DNA of 64,000 nt from Clostridia bacterium. Its GTDB lineage: Bacteria; Bacillota; Clostridia; Oscillospirales; Ruminococcaceae. The position numbers and the translations under genes are program-made. The notes under the pieces were generated by a model. The model did no database searches, was not told the origin of the DNA, and was given only the letters and a program-made list of their open reading frames with translations. Below, in pieces: positions 1-8,064 of the stretch (positions within the stretch are counted from its first letter, which is position 1; the number at the start of each line of letters is the position of its first letter). The DNA is taken from assembly GCA_009929695.1 (NCBI GenBank), contig RZZW01000002.1:1-64000 (forward strand), written 5' to 3'.

Positions 1-63
1 GGCTTGCTCCCGCCGAAACTTACGGCAAGCTATTACAACGGCGGGAGCAAGCCCCCGCCCTAC
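1..63. repeat. Long-hairpin dispersed repeat (family A), cut by the window edge
   Basis: This is the right part of a hairpin element whose arms read GCTTGCTCCCGCC and GGCGGGAGCAAGC around a short loop, ending in CCCTAC. Fuller copies lie at 25607-25679, 32333-32405 and 62772-62844. The 63 bases here are identical to 62782-62844 at the other end of the window. It sits downstream of dnaJ and encodes nothing visible. Confidence 0.8.
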
Positions 64-99
64 TGTACATATTGTAAGTTTGTGCTTTCATTATAACAC

Positions 100-136
100 A
101 AAATGCAGGCACGGAAAATCCGTGACCTGCATTTTT
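100..136 (-). terminator. Intrinsic terminator of the heat-shock operon
   Basis: An almost perfect hairpin lies just after the dnaJ stop. The arms AAAATGCAGG and CCTGCATTTT extend through CACGGA/TCCGTG with one bulged base, and T-runs flank both sides. It could stop transcription in either direction. Its position makes it the likely end of hrcA-grpE-dnaK-dnaJ. Confidence 0.8.
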
Positions 137-141
137 GAGGG

Positions 142-1311
142 TTATTTTTTATCGAATTTGTCTTTTAGCGACTTAAAAAAGCTTTTGCGTTTTTCGTAGT
201 TGTCGTCTTTCAGGGTGTCTTCAAAGGCTTTCAGTGCGTCGCGCTGGGTGCGGGTTAGCTTTTTGGGGATTTCGACCACTGTGTGGACGTACTGGTCGCC
301 CCTGCCGTAGCCGTTGACGTACTGCACGCCCTTGCCGCGCAGGCGCATTGTGGAGACACTTTTCGTCCCCTCTGCCACGTCGCATTCGACGTTGCCGTCG
401 ATCGTGGGCACGGTGATTTTTGCGCCTAGCGCCGCTTGACCATAGGTAATTGGGACTGTCACGTGGATATCGTTGTCCTCGCGCTCGAACATTGCGTCGG
501 GTGCGACGGACACTGTGACGATTAAATCTCCGTTTGGCCCGCCGTTTAAGCCGGCATCGCCTTTGCCGCCGACGCGCATGCTTTGGTCGTCGTTAATGCC
601 TGCGGGAATTGTGATTTCAACAGGCGTTGTGGCGACTGTATTGCCCGAGCCGTGGCATTTTGAACATGGAGTTTTGATGATTTTTCCCTTGCCGCCGCAC
701 TTGGGGCAGGGGCGTGTTTGCTGCATTACGCCGAACGGTGTGCGCTGCTGAACCGTGACGTAGCCCGAGCCGTGGCAATCGGAGCAGGTTTCGGGGCTTG
801 TGCCCTTTGCCGCGCCTGTGCCGCCGCACTCGGTGCAGGTTTTTTGAGTTTTGACGTTTATCGTCTTTTTGCAGCCGTGCACTGCCTCCATGAAGGTCAG
901 GCGCAGGCTCATGCGAACGTCGCCGCCGCGGCGCGGGGCGTTGGGGTCTGCTTGACGACGGCCGCCGCCGCCAAAGCCGCCGAAACCGCCACCGCCGAAT
1001 AAATCGCCGAATAAATCGCCTAAATCTACACCGCCGCCGCCAAAGCCGCCGAAGCCACCGCCTGCGCCCGCGCCGTAATTAGGGTCTACGCCCGCGTGAC
1101 CGAACTGGTCGTACCGCTGGCGTTTTTCTTTATTCGACAAAATTTCGTAAGCTTCGCCCACCTCCTTGAACTTCTCCTCGGACGCTTTGTCGCCGGGGTG
1201 AAGGTCGGGGTGGTATTTTTTGGCAAGCTTGCGGTATGCGCCTTTTATTTCGTCGTCAGAGGCTGTTTTGGCGATGCCAAGCACCTCATAATAATCGCGT
1301 TTATCTGCCAT
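142..1311 (-). CDS. dnaJ: Chaperone DnaJ (Hsp40)
   Basis: DnaJ delivers unfolded clients to DnaK and stimulates its ATPase in the cytoplasm. The 389-residue product has the full type I layout. The J domain (residues 1-70) carries HPD in KKYHPDLHPG. A Gly/Phe-rich linker follows (about 78-120). Four CxxCxGxG zinc repeats come next, reading CTECGGTG, CSDCHGSG, CPKCGGKG and CSKCHGSG. The C-terminal client-binding domain is complete. It is the last gene of the operon, about 210 bases after dnaK, and that gap contains a palindromic repeat. Length and motifs are normal, so the identification is firm. Confidence 0.98.
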   Translation of the reverse strand: MADKRDYYEVLGIAKTASDDEIKGAYRKLAKKYHPDLHPGDKASEEKFKEVGEAYEILSNKEKRQRYDQFGHAGVDPNYGAGAGGGFGGFGGGGVDLGDLFGDLFGGGGFGGFGGGGRRQADPNAPRRGGDVRMSLRLTFMEAVHGCKKTINVKTQKTCTECGGTGAAKGTSPETCSDCHGSGYVTVQQRTPFGVMQQTRPCPKCGGKGKIIKTPCSKCHGSGNTVATTPVEITIPAGINDDQSMRVGGKGDAGLNGGPNGDLIVTVSVAPDAMFEREDNDIHVTVPITYGQAALGAKITVPTIDGNVECDVAEGTKSVSTMRLRGKGVQYVNGYGRGDQYVHTVVEIPKKLTRTQRDALKAFEDTLKDDNYEKRKSFFKSLKDKFDKK

Positions 1312-1379
1312 TCTTTCACCACTATCCTATTTTGTTAGCAATTGGGTTATCATATTTAATCAGCTTGTAAAACCAACCA

Positions 1380-1515
1380 AGTACACCGCCTCCCTCTGAC
1401 GAGGGAGGCGGCACGCTTGCGTGACGGAGGGAGCCAAAAACAGCCCGCCAAAAGAGATAACCACATTAAGCAATACCCCAAACGAGCCGCTCCGTTGGGG
1501 GCGGCTGTTTGAGTT
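1380..1515. repeat. Palindromic repeat between dnaK and dnaJ
   Basis: The stretch contains the hairpin GCCTCCCTC/GAGGGAGGC, then GGCACGC/GCGTGAC-type arms, and further on GAGCCGCTCC/GGGGCGGCT-like pairing. It resembles a shortened version of the CCTCATCCGTC element seen at 3427-3528, 40468-40568 and 44168-44268. On the transcribed strand it could act as an internal processing or attenuation site between dnaK and dnaJ. That role is an inference. Confidence 0.55.
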
Positions 1516-1520
1516 AGATA

Positions 1521-3356
1521 TTAAACTTCCTTATAATCGGCGTCGATCACGTCGTCGTCGGGTTTGCCCGCTGCGCTCTGTGCGCCGTCAGGCTGTGCGC
1601 CGCCCTGCGCTTGCTGCTGCTGGGCTGCCTGCTGATACATTTTTTCGCTCACGGCGTAAAATGCTTTTTGCAGTTCTTCCTGCTTTGCCTTGATATCGGC
1701 TGTGTCGGTGCCTTTTAGGGCTTCCTTCAATGCGTCAAGCTTTGTCTGAACATCGGCTTTTTCGCTGTCGGAAACCTTGTCGCCAAGCTCGCCGAGTGTC
1801 TTTTCTGTCTGGAAAACCATCTGGTCTGCGCCGTTGCGGGTATCGACGTCCTCGCGGCGTTTTTTGTCCTCGTCGGCAAAGCGCTCTGCGTCTTTGACTG
1901 CCTTTTCGACGTCGTCCTTGCTCATATTTGTGGACGATGTGATTGTGATGCTCTGCTCTTTGCCTGTGCCGAGGTCTTTGGCGCTTACGTGCACGATGCC
2001 GTTTGCGTCGATGTCGAATGTGACCTCAATCTGCGGCACGCCACGCGGTGCTGAGGGGATGCCGTCGAGGTGGAACATGCCAAGCGACTTGTTATCGCGT
2101 GCAAATTCGCGCTCGCCCTGTAATACGTTTACCTCAACGCTCGGCTGATTGTCGGCGGCTGTTGAGAAGATTTGGCTCTTTTTGGTCGGGATAGTTGTGT
2201 TGCGGTCGATAATGCGTGTTGAAACGCCGCCCATTGTCTCGATGCCGAGTGAAAGCGGTGTGACGTCGAGCAAAAGCAAGCCCTTTATGTCGCCCGCGAG
2301 AACGCCGCCCTGAATTGAAGCGCCGAGCGCGACACATTCGTCGGGGTTGATGCCCTTTGAGGGGTCGGCCTTCATGAAGCCTTTAACTGCGTCTTGAACG
2401 GCGGGGATACGTGTTGAGCCGCCGACGAGGAGAACCTTATGAAGATCGCCGGGGTTGAGGCCTGCGTCTTTAAGCGCCTGACGTGTCGGGCCCATTGTGC
2501 GCTCGACGAGGTCAGCTGTAAGCTCGTTGAATTTTGCGCGGGTTAGGGTTAAATCAAGATGCTTCGGGCCTGTTGCGTCGGCTGTGATGAACGGGAGGTT
2601 GATGGCTGTGCTTGTTACGCCTGAAAGCTCAATTTTGGCTTTCTCGGCTGCCTCTTTAAGGCGCTGTGCGGCCATTTTGTCGTTGCGGAGGTCTACGCCG
2701 TTTTCTTTTTTGAACTCGTCTGCCATCCAGTCGATGACGCGCTGGTCGAAGTCGTCGCCGCCGAGACGTGTATCGCCGGCTGTTGAGAGAACCTCTGTTA
2801 CGCCGTCGCCCATCTCGATGATGGAAACGTCGAACGTGCCGCCGCCGAGGTCGTATACCATGACCTTTTGGTCGTTTTCTTTATCCATGCCGTAGGCGAG
2901 TGCCGCGGCTGTCGGCTCGTTGATGATACGCTTTACTTCAAGACCGGCGATTGCGCCTGCGTCTTTAGTTGCCTGACGCTGTGAGTCGTTGAAATATGCG
3001 GGGACGGTGATGACAGCCTCGGTGACTTTTTCGCCGAGGTAAGCCTCTGCGTCGGCTTTTAGCTTTGACAAAATCATTGCGCTGATTTCCTGCGGGGTGT
3101 ACTTTTTGCTGTCGATTTCGACTTTAAAATCTGTGCCCATGTGGCGTTTGATGGACGCGACTGTGCGGTCGGGGTTTGTGATGGCCTGACGCTTTGCGAC
3201 CTGACCTACAAGGCGCTCGCCTGTTTTTGTGAAGCCTACGACGGACGGTGTTGTGCGCGCGCCTTCAGCGTTCGGGATAACGACGGCTTCGCCGCCCTCC
3301 ATAACTGCGACGCAGCTATTTGTTGTGCCCAGGTCAATACCAATTATTTTTCCCAT
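1521..3356 (-). CDS. dnaK: Chaperone DnaK (Hsp70)
   Basis: DnaK is the ATP-driven Hsp70 that binds exposed hydrophobic peptides, with GrpE as nucleotide exchanger and DnaJ as co-chaperone. The 611-residue protein starts [14 protein letters not shown], the phosphate-1 loop of the actin-like ATPase. It carries the [10 protein letters not shown] phosphate-2 motif, then the substrate-binding and lid domains, and ends in an acidic [12 protein letters not shown] tail. The start is supported by an AAGGAG site nine bases upstream. It is the third gene of the operon, after grpE. Length is typical of Firmicutes DnaK. Confidence 0.99.
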   Translation of the reverse strand: MGKIIGIDLGTTNSCVAVMEGGEAVVIPNAEGARTTPSVVGFTKTGERLVGQVAKRQAITNPDRTVASIKRHMGTDFKVEIDSKKYTPQEISAMILSKLKADAEAYLGEKVTEAVITVPAYFNDSQRQATKDAGAIAGLEVKRIINEPTAAALAYGMDKENDQKVMVYDLGGGTFDVSIIEMGDGVTEVLSTAGDTRLGGDDFDQRVIDWMADEFKKENGVDLRNDKMAAQRLKEAAEKAKIELSGVTSTAINLPFITADATGPKHLDLTLTRAKFNELTADLVERTMGPTRQALKDAGLNPGDLHKVLLVGGSTRIPAVQDAVKGFMKADPSKGINPDECVALGASIQGGVLAGDIKGLLLLDVTPLSLGIETMGGVSTRIIDRNTTIPTKKSQIFSTAADNQPSVEVNVLQGEREFARDNKSLGMFHLDGIPSAPRGVPQIEVTFDIDANGIVHVSAKDLGTGKEQSITITSSTNMSKDDVEKAVKDAERFADEDKKRREDVDTRNGADQMVFQTEKTLGELGDKVSDSEKADVQTKLDALKEALKGTDTADIKAKQEELQKAFYAVSEKMYQQAAQQQQAQGGAQPDGAQSAAGKPDDDVIDADYKEV

Positions 3357-3426
3357 AATTATACTCTCCTTAAATTATATGATTTAGATGTGTTATTAAG
3401 CTTTTTATGATTGTGCGGTAACCTAC

Positions 3427-3528
3427 CCCTCATCCGTCACGCTACGGCGTGCCACCTTCTCCCAAGGGAGAAGGCTTTCGCAGGCTTCCCCTTGAGGGGA
3501 AGCTGTCGCTGAAGGCGACTGATGAGGT
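3427..3528. repeat. CCTCATCCGTC...GATGAGG dispersed element (family D)
   Basis: This is an imperfect 100-base inverted repeat beginning CCTCATCCGTCACGC and ending GACTGATGAGG. It has two inner hairpins, CCTTCTCCC/GGGAGAAGG and CTTCCCCTT/AGGGGAAG. Close relatives lie at 40468-40568 and 44168-44268. It sits between grpE and dnaK, so it is transcribed within the heat-shock operon. Confidence 0.8.
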
Positions 3529-3535
3529 GAAAACT

Positions 3536-4081
3536 TTATTCCGCCACCGTCACTACCGCGTGTCGGAGGACTTTATCTTTTAGCATATAGCCTTTTTGCA
3601 TTACCTGCAAAACTGTGCCGCTCTCGACTCCTTCGGGGGCGGGCTGTTGTAGTACGGCGTTTTCAAATTCGGGGTCGAACGGTTTATTTAATGCTTCAAT
3701 TTCCTTGACCTCAAGCTTTTCAAACGCTTCCTTGCATTTTGTGAGCGTCATTTCAACGCCTTTTTTATAGCCTTCGTCTGTTGACGGTGTGCCTGCGGCA
3801 ATCTCAAGAGTGTCTACGATTGGCAAAAGCTGTGTGACTGCGAAGCCTACGCCGTTGCCGAATGCCGCGTCGTGCTCTTTGGCGCTGCGCTTGCGGTGGT
3901 TGTCATACTCCGCTGCGGTGCGCATGAGCGTATCCTTTGCGGCGGCGATATCCTTTTCAAGCGCTTCGATTTTCGCCTTAAAGCCCTCCACCTCGGCGGC
4001 GTGCTTTGTGGTTTCCTCCGGCGTTGCTGTCTGCTCGTCTGTCTGCGGCGCTTTGGGCACCTTTTTCTCTTTGTCTTTCAC
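3536..4081 (-). CDS. grpE: Nucleotide exchange factor GrpE
   Basis: GrpE releases ADP from DnaK and acts as a homodimer with a long N-terminal coiled coil. The reading frame is open further upstream, but the best start is the GTG at 4081, giving 181 residues. It overlaps the hrcA stop as GTGA and has AGGAGG about 13 bases upstream, which indicates translational coupling. An acidic/lysine-rich N-terminus precedes a helical segment (about 30-90) with AAEYDNHRKRSAKEHD, a GrpE signature. The C-terminal beta domain has GVESGTVLQVMQKGYMLKD. The family assignment is firm and the exact start is inferred. Confidence 0.95.
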   Translation of the reverse strand: MKDKEKKVPKAPQTDEQTATPEETTKHAAEVEGFKAKIEALEKDIAAAKDTLMRTAAEYDNHRKRSAKEHDAAFGNGVGFAVTQLLPIVDTLEIAAGTPSTDEGYKKGVEMTLTKCKEAFEKLEVKEIEALNKPFDPEFENAVLQQPAPEGVESGTVLQVMQKGYMLKDKVLRHAVVTVAE

Positions 4082-5133
4082 TTTTCTCTTTTCTCCTCCT
4101 GCTGTCTGCCGCCGGACATACACTGTCCAAGCAGCGCGGCAAAATACTCGAGCTTAGGTAAAAACTCGCGGTACGGCATACGCGTTGGGCCTACGATGCC
4201 AATGGCACCTGTTCGCCCGCCGCCTGCGTGGTACTGCTTTGTCATGATACATAAGCCCGGCATGGGGTATCTTGGGATTTCATCGCCCAGCAAAACCGTC
4301 GTGCGCTCTGATTTGGCGCTTATAGTCTCGCTGACTGCCTCGGGATTGCCGAAAAACTCAAGCAGCATATGAATGCTCTCGTCTGTTTCGCGGTAGCCGA
4401 GCAGATTTTGCTGACCCTTAAAAAAGACCTTTGACTTGCCGGACTCGCACGATAGCTTGTAGGCAGCGAGGAAAATGGGGTAATAATCGTTTTCTCCCGC
4501 GCTTACGTCCTTTGCCTGTCTTTGCAGCATCTCTTTTGTGATGTCGGCAAAGCTGTGAAACGCGAGCGCCGAATTTAGCGCCTGCGTGAGCAGCCTTGTC
4601 TCTTGCGGAGTTAGCGGAGCGTCTAGCTTTGCTGTGCGCGTGTGCACGCCGCCCGAGTTTGTGACCGCGAGCACCGCCGCCGTGTACTGACCGACCTGCA
4701 CGACCTCATAGTGTGCTATGCAGGCGTCGTCGCTCTGCGGTGTTGTTGCGACAACCGCGCAGCCTGAAAGCTCTGCTAAAGCTCTTGCGGCGCTTTGGGC
4801 AAGGCGTTCGGGGTCGAAATCCATCTCGCTGAACGCCTCGTCGATCTCCGCTTTTTCGCGCTTTGCGAGCGCCGCGCCGTCGCCCATGAGGTTGTCGATA
4901 TAATAACGATAGCCCTTTGTGCTTGGGATGCGTCCGGCGCTAGTGTGCGGCTGCTCTAAAAGGCCAAGCTTTGTCAGTGCCGCCATCTCGTTGCGCAGCG
5001 TTGCGCTTGACACGGCGCTTTGAAAATATCGCGCCAATAAGCCGCTGCCGACAGGCTCGCCCTCTGTGGCGTAAAGCGTTACTATTGCACGCAGCACGCG
5101 CTGCTTTCTATCGTCCATTGCCACATCAAGCAC
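4078..5133 (-). CDS. hrcA: Heat-inducible transcription repressor HrcA
   Basis: HrcA is the dimeric repressor of class I heat-shock genes. It binds CIRCE and is kept active by GroEL. The N-terminal winged helix (about residues 6-80) includes GEPVGSGLLARYF and SSATLRNEMAALTKLGLLEQPHTSAGRIPS, which are strongly diagnostic. A GAF-like domain follows to about residue 340. The frame opens with GTG at 5133. An ATG at 5118 (MDDRKQR) is a reasonable alternative start that fits homologues as well. A perfect CIRCE and a sigma-A promoter lie immediately upstream, so the gene represses its own operon. It overlaps grpE by four bases. Confidence 0.97.
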   Translation of the reverse strand: MLDVAMDDRKQRVLRAIVTLYATEGEPVGSGLLARYFQSAVSSATLRNEMAALTKLGLLEQPHTSAGRIPSTKGYRYYIDNLMGDGAALAKREKAEIDEAFSEMDFDPERLAQSAARALAELSGCAVVATTPQSDDACIAHYEVVQVGQYTAAVLAVTNSGGVHTRTAKLDAPLTPQETRLLTQALNSALAFHSFADITKEMLQRQAKDVSAGENDYYPIFLAAYKLSCESGKSKVFFKGQQNLLGYRETDESIHMLLEFFGNPEAVSETISAKSERTTVLLGDEIPRYPMPGLCIMTKQYHAGGGRTGAIGIVGPTRMPYREFLPKLEYFAALLGQCMSGGRQQEEKREK

Positions 5134-5153
5134 CTGCCCTTCTTTTTATCTTT

Positions 5154-5180
5154 TTAGCACTCTATATCTTTGAGTGCTAA
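5154..5180. promoter_or_regulatory. CIRCE operator (HrcA binding site)
   Basis: A perfect inverted repeat, TTAGCACTC-N9-GAGTGCTAA, matches the CIRCE consensus exactly with the standard nine-base spacer. It lies 21 bases upstream of the hrcA frame and just downstream of the -10 box. HrcA bound here would therefore block the whole hrcA-grpE-dnaK-dnaJ operon. Confidence 0.98.
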
Positions 5181-5184
5181 AATC

Positions 5185-5212
5185 ATTTTACACCAAAATA
5201 GCCCATTGTCAA
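5185..5212 (-). promoter_or_regulatory. Sigma-A promoter of the heat-shock operon
   Basis: On the minus strand TTGACA (5212-5207) and TAAAAT (5190-5185) are separated by 16 bases. The predicted transcription start would fall at the CIRCE edge, the usual arrangement for HrcA-controlled operons. Confidence 0.8.
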
Positions 5213-5280
5213 TAGTGTTTAAAAAAATTCTTTAATGATTTACAAATTATACATAAATGTTTGATGCCGCGCGTGATGTT

Positions 5281-5356
5281 TGTCATTCTGAGCGCAGCGA
5301 AGAATCTTTTGCACTTCGCCATAGGTTTTGAGATTCTTCGCTGCGCTCAGAATGAC
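5281..5356. repeat. TGTCATTCTGAGCG hairpin repeat (family C)
   Basis: The 76-base inverted repeat starts TGTCATTCTGAGCG and ends CGCTCAGAATGACA, with the inner arms AGCGAAGAATC/GATTCTTCGCT. Other copies are at 32195-32277, 39176-39252 and 50396-50471, and a collapsed copy lies at 9847-9874. It occupies much of the 324-base gap between hrcA and the next gene. Confidence 0.85.
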
Positions 5357-5382
5357 AGCGCCAATATTACGCAATATAAAAT

Positions 5383-5411
5383 TTGATTTTGGATTATTAT
5401 CGAGGTATAAT
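5383..5411 (+). promoter_or_regulatory. Sigma-A promoter for the redox protein/ppk2 pair
   Basis: TTGATT (5383-5388) and TATAAT (5406-5411) are spaced by 17 bases, 46 bases upstream of the ATG at 5458. Confidence 0.7.
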
Positions 5412-5457
5412 ATATATAATTACATTAAATGCAACGAATATTCAGAGGTGATTTTCA

Positions 5458-5913
5458 ATGACACATGCGGCTAAGGCGGGGAAACTGTTTGACATGGGGT
5501 ACAATTGCAGCCAATCTGTGGCGGCGGCATTTTCCGAGGAAATGGGAATGGACGTTGAGAGCGTTTGTGCGATGACGGCGGGCTTTGGCGGCGGCGTGGG
5601 CAGACTGCGCGAGGTGTGCGGCGCTTTGTGCGGCATGACCTTTGTGGTGGGAAAGCTGACGAGCACCGGCAAGCCCGGCGACGAGGAAAAGGCAAAGATG
5701 TATGAATTTGTGCAGCAGCTTGCCGCCGATTTCAAGCGCGCAAACGGCAGCATAGTGTGCCGCGAGCTGTTGGGACTTGACGACGCGGCGCCGATATCCG
5801 CAACGCCCGAGGCGCGCACCGCAGAATATTACAAAAAGCGCCCCTGTCGCGACATAGTGGAGATAGCCGCCGACATACTTTCAAAGGCGCTTAAGGAACG
5901 TAACATTATATAA
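5458..5913 (+). CDS. C_GCAxxG_C_C family probable redox protein
   Basis: The 151-residue protein matches the C_GCAxxG_C_C family, a small cysteine-motif group of unproven redox function that is common in anaerobes. Conserved cysteines appear in GYNCSQSV (about residue 20), in GGGVGRLREVCGALCG (about 44-59) and in IVCRELLG (about 100). There is no signal peptide. The start has AGAGGTG upstream and a consensus promoter. The ppk2 start codon lies 14 bases after its stop, so the two are probably cotranscribed. The family call is good, but the biochemical role is unknown. Confidence 0.85.
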   Translation: MTHAAKAGKLFDMGYNCSQSVAAAFSEEMGMDVESVCAMTAGFGGGVGRLREVCGALCGMTFVVGKLTSTGKPGDEEKAKMYEFVQQLAADFKRANGSIVCRELLGLDDAAPISATPEARTAEYYKKRPCRDIVEIAADILSKALKERNII

Positions 5914-5927
5914 AAGGAGTGTTTACC

Positions 5928-6902
5928 ATGCTGCTTGACAACTATAAAATTGACGGAAACAAGCATATTAAGCTTGACGATTTTGCCACCGACGGCAAAA
6001 AAGACGACGTTGAAAAAGAAAAAATTTTAAAGCTGACAGAGAAAAATCAAGAGAAGATTGCCGAGCTGCAAGACGAGCTTTACGCCGACGGCAAGGAGGG
6101 CGTTATCGTCGTTTTGCAGGCGATGGACGCGGCGGGCAAGGACAGCACGATAAAGCACGTTATGTCCGGCGTAAACCCGCAGGGCGTAAAGGTGACGAGC
6201 TTCAAGCAGCCGAACTCGACAGAGCTTGCGCACGATTATCTTTGGCGCGTAAACGAGGCTCTGCCGCGGCGCGGAATGATGGCGATATTCAATCGCTCGT
6301 ATTATGAGGACGTGCTCGTCGTGAAGGTGCACGACCTTTATAAGGGCTACAACATGGCGGCGCGGACTATAAATGACAGCGAGGAAGCGTTTTTTGCGCA
6401 GCGCTTAAAGCAGATATCAAACTATGAGGAATATCTGTATGACAACAGCTACCGCATAGTGAAAATTTTTCTGCATGTGTCGCCCGAGGAGCAGAAAAAG
6501 CGCTTTCTTGAGCGCATAGATGACAAGACGAAAAACTGGAAATTCTCGGCGTCCGACTTAAAGGAACGCGCGTACTGGAACAAATATATGGACGCATATG
6601 AGGACGCGATAAACGCCACAGCGACGGAGCATTCGCCGTGGTACGTTATTCCCGCTGACCAAAAATGGTACACGAGATATCTTGTGAGCGAGGCAATTTT
6701 GCACACGCTTGAGGCGTGCAAATCGAAATATCCGCAGCTTGACAAGGAGAGCCTTGACCACCTTGCGCTGTGCAAAGAGGAGCTTCTCGCAGAAAAAGGC
6801 GACAAGCCCGACGGCCCCAAAAAGGCGGCGGAAACAGCGGCGCGCATCGAAAAAGAGGAGACGAAAAAGGCTAAAATAAAGCCCGTCAAGGCCAAAAAAT
6901 AG
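5928..6902 (+). CDS. ppk2: Polyphosphate kinase 2 family protein
   Basis: PPK2 enzymes transfer phosphate between polyphosphate and nucleoside mono- or diphosphates, usually regenerating NTPs from polyphosphate. The Walker A region reads VLQAMDAAGKDSTIKHV, followed by the GVNPQGV and FNRSYYEDVLV (Walker B) segments and an arginine-rich lid near EEQKKRFLERIDD. The ATG at 5928 has AGGAG eight bases upstream. A GTG nine bases earlier overlaps that site and is unlikely. The 324-residue product is one-domain PPK2 size, with a lysine-rich tail. Substrate class (AMP or ADP) cannot be told by eye. Confidence 0.93.
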   Translation: MLLDNYKIDGNKHIKLDDFATDGKKDDVEKEKILKLTEKNQEKIAELQDELYADGKEGVIVVLQAMDAAGKDSTIKHVMSGVNPQGVKVTSFKQPNSTELAHDYLWRVNEALPRRGMMAIFNRSYYEDVLVVKVHDLYKGYNMAARTINDSEEAFFAQRLKQISNYEEYLYDNSYRIVKIFLHVSPEEQKKRFLERIDDKTKNWKFSASDLKERAYWNKYMDAYEDAINATATEHSPWYVIPADQKWYTRYLVSEAILHTLEACKSKYPQLDKESLDHLALCKEELLAEKGDKPDGPKKAAETAARIEKEETKKAKIKPVKAKK

Positions 6903-7019
6903 CAAAAAACTACTTTTTGTGCAAGATTATGTAGGTTTCGTGTAAAAAACGCGCATATATTTTATTTTATGCTAAAATAAAAAAGCTTATATAAAATATT
7001 TATCGGGGAAGTGTTTTAA

Positions 7020-7604
7020 ATGAAATCTTTAGTGCGTGAAATAAGCAGGGAGGGCGCAAGCAAACTGTCCGCCTTAAAAGAGGCCGAGACGTTTGCTTAC
7101 CACTGCACCCTGACAAAAAAAGACGCCATGCATGTGCGCCTTTTGTCCGAGGAGCTTCTCGGCATGGTGGGCGGAATACTCGATGTTAATTCGGGCAAAT
7201 TTTGGCTTGAAAACGACGGAAACAAGCTTGAGCTTCATCTTTTGGCAAAGGGCGCCGTTGGCGACACCGCGCGGGATCTGCTGCTCTCATCGTCAAAAAC
7301 AGGCGAAAATGTGGCGTACAAGGGCGTGACCGGCAAGCTGCGTCAGGCGATGGACTGGATGACGGCTGAAGCGCCTATGGCGGGCGCGGCTTCATACATG
7401 CCGATGAGCGGCTCGGAGCTTCATGCCGGCATTATTATCTCGCCGGAGCAGATGGAGTGGTCTATGAAAAACTACATCGAGGCCGAGGAGCATGCCGAGG
7501 AAAAGGCAAAGAGCTGGGACGAGCTTGAGCGGTCTGTTTTGGGCAAGCTGTCTGACGATATAGTCGTCGGCGTGCGTCAGCGGGGCTTCTTTGCTCATTT
7601 ATAA
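7020..7604 (+). CDS. Conserved hypothetical protein, possibly a degenerate histidine-kinase-like ATPase
   Basis: I do not recognise a firm family. The 194-residue protein has an N-terminal segment (HVRLLSEELLGMVGGIL, then GKFWLENDGNKLELHL) that resembles the first helix and strand of RsbW/HATPase folds. The usual N, G1 and G2 ATP-binding boxes are not apparent. A helical middle and a C-terminal segment, LGKLSDDIVVGVRQ, follow. A GGGGAAGTG ribosome site precedes the ATG, and the gene stands alone between ppk2 and the convergent rhaM. The fold suggestion is weak, though the gene itself looks real. Confidence 0.6.
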   Translation: MKSLVREISREGASKLSALKEAETFAYHCTLTKKDAMHVRLLSEELLGMVGGILDVNSGKFWLENDGNKLELHLLAKGAVGDTARDLLLSSSKTGENVAYKGVTGKLRQAMDWMTAEAPMAGAASYMPMSGSELHAGIIISPEQMEWSMKNYIEAEEHAEEKAKSWDELERSVLGKLSDDIVVGVRQRGFFAHL

Positions 7605-7627
7605 AATTCATAACGTAGGGGGCGACG

Positions 7628-7945
7628 CTAATCTAATCTGAACACCGGCGCAAGCTTTGGCTGTGCGCCGGTTTCTTTGTCCATTTCAAGCTCTAAAATG
7701 TCCTTCATATACTCGTTCCATCTATCGACGACGGGGCTTTGCGCCTGAGTTTTTTCGGCGTAGGCTATGCCTTTTTCGCATTCGTAATAGCCAAAAAGCT
7801 CGTCGCCTGTGTTGAAAATAGTGTAGTTTGAAATGCCTGCGTCCTTTAAAACCTGCACCATTTCAGGCCAAATTTCATTGTGTCTGCGCACATATTCCGC
7901 CTTGCACCCCGCCTTAATTTTGCCCTTCCACGCCATACGTTCCAT
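7628..7945 (-). CDS. rhaM: L-rhamnose mutarotase
   Basis: RhaM interconverts the alpha and beta anomers of L-rhamnose. The start is the ATG at 7945 (MERMAWKGKIK), preceded by AAGGA nine bases upstream. The upstream extension of the frame is hydrophobic and unlike the family. The 105-residue product shows the family pattern: EYVRRHNEIWPEMVQVLKDAG, ISNYTIF, LFGYYECE and the C-terminal RWNEYMKDILE. No rhaA, rhaB, rhaD or transporter gene lies nearby, so it is an orphan member of that pathway here. Confidence 0.93.
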   Translation of the reverse strand: MERMAWKGKIKAGCKAEYVRRHNEIWPEMVQVLKDAGISNYTIFNTGDELFGYYECEKGIAYAEKTQAQSPVVDRWNEYMKDILELEMDKETGAQPKLAPVFRLD

Positions 7946-8008
7946 AACATTTAGTCCTTTCAAACTTTTTATAATGATATAATAGCGCAAACCGGACAAA
8001 ATGTATAT

Positions 8009-8062
8009 AAAAAAGAAGAAAGAAACCATTTGCGCAGCTTCTTTCTTCTATCTTCTTTTTTC
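8009..8062. repeat. Purine/pyrimidine-tract hairpin between the helicase and rhaM
   Basis: AAAAAAGAAGAAAGAAA pairs with TTCTTTCTTCTATCTTCTTTTTT around a 14-base loop. It sits immediately after the DEAD-box helicase stop and probably works as a terminator. The same tract logic recurs at the ends of other genes (9777, 21640, 36733, 39140, 50355, 59936). Confidence 0.6.
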
Positions 8063-8064
8063 TT

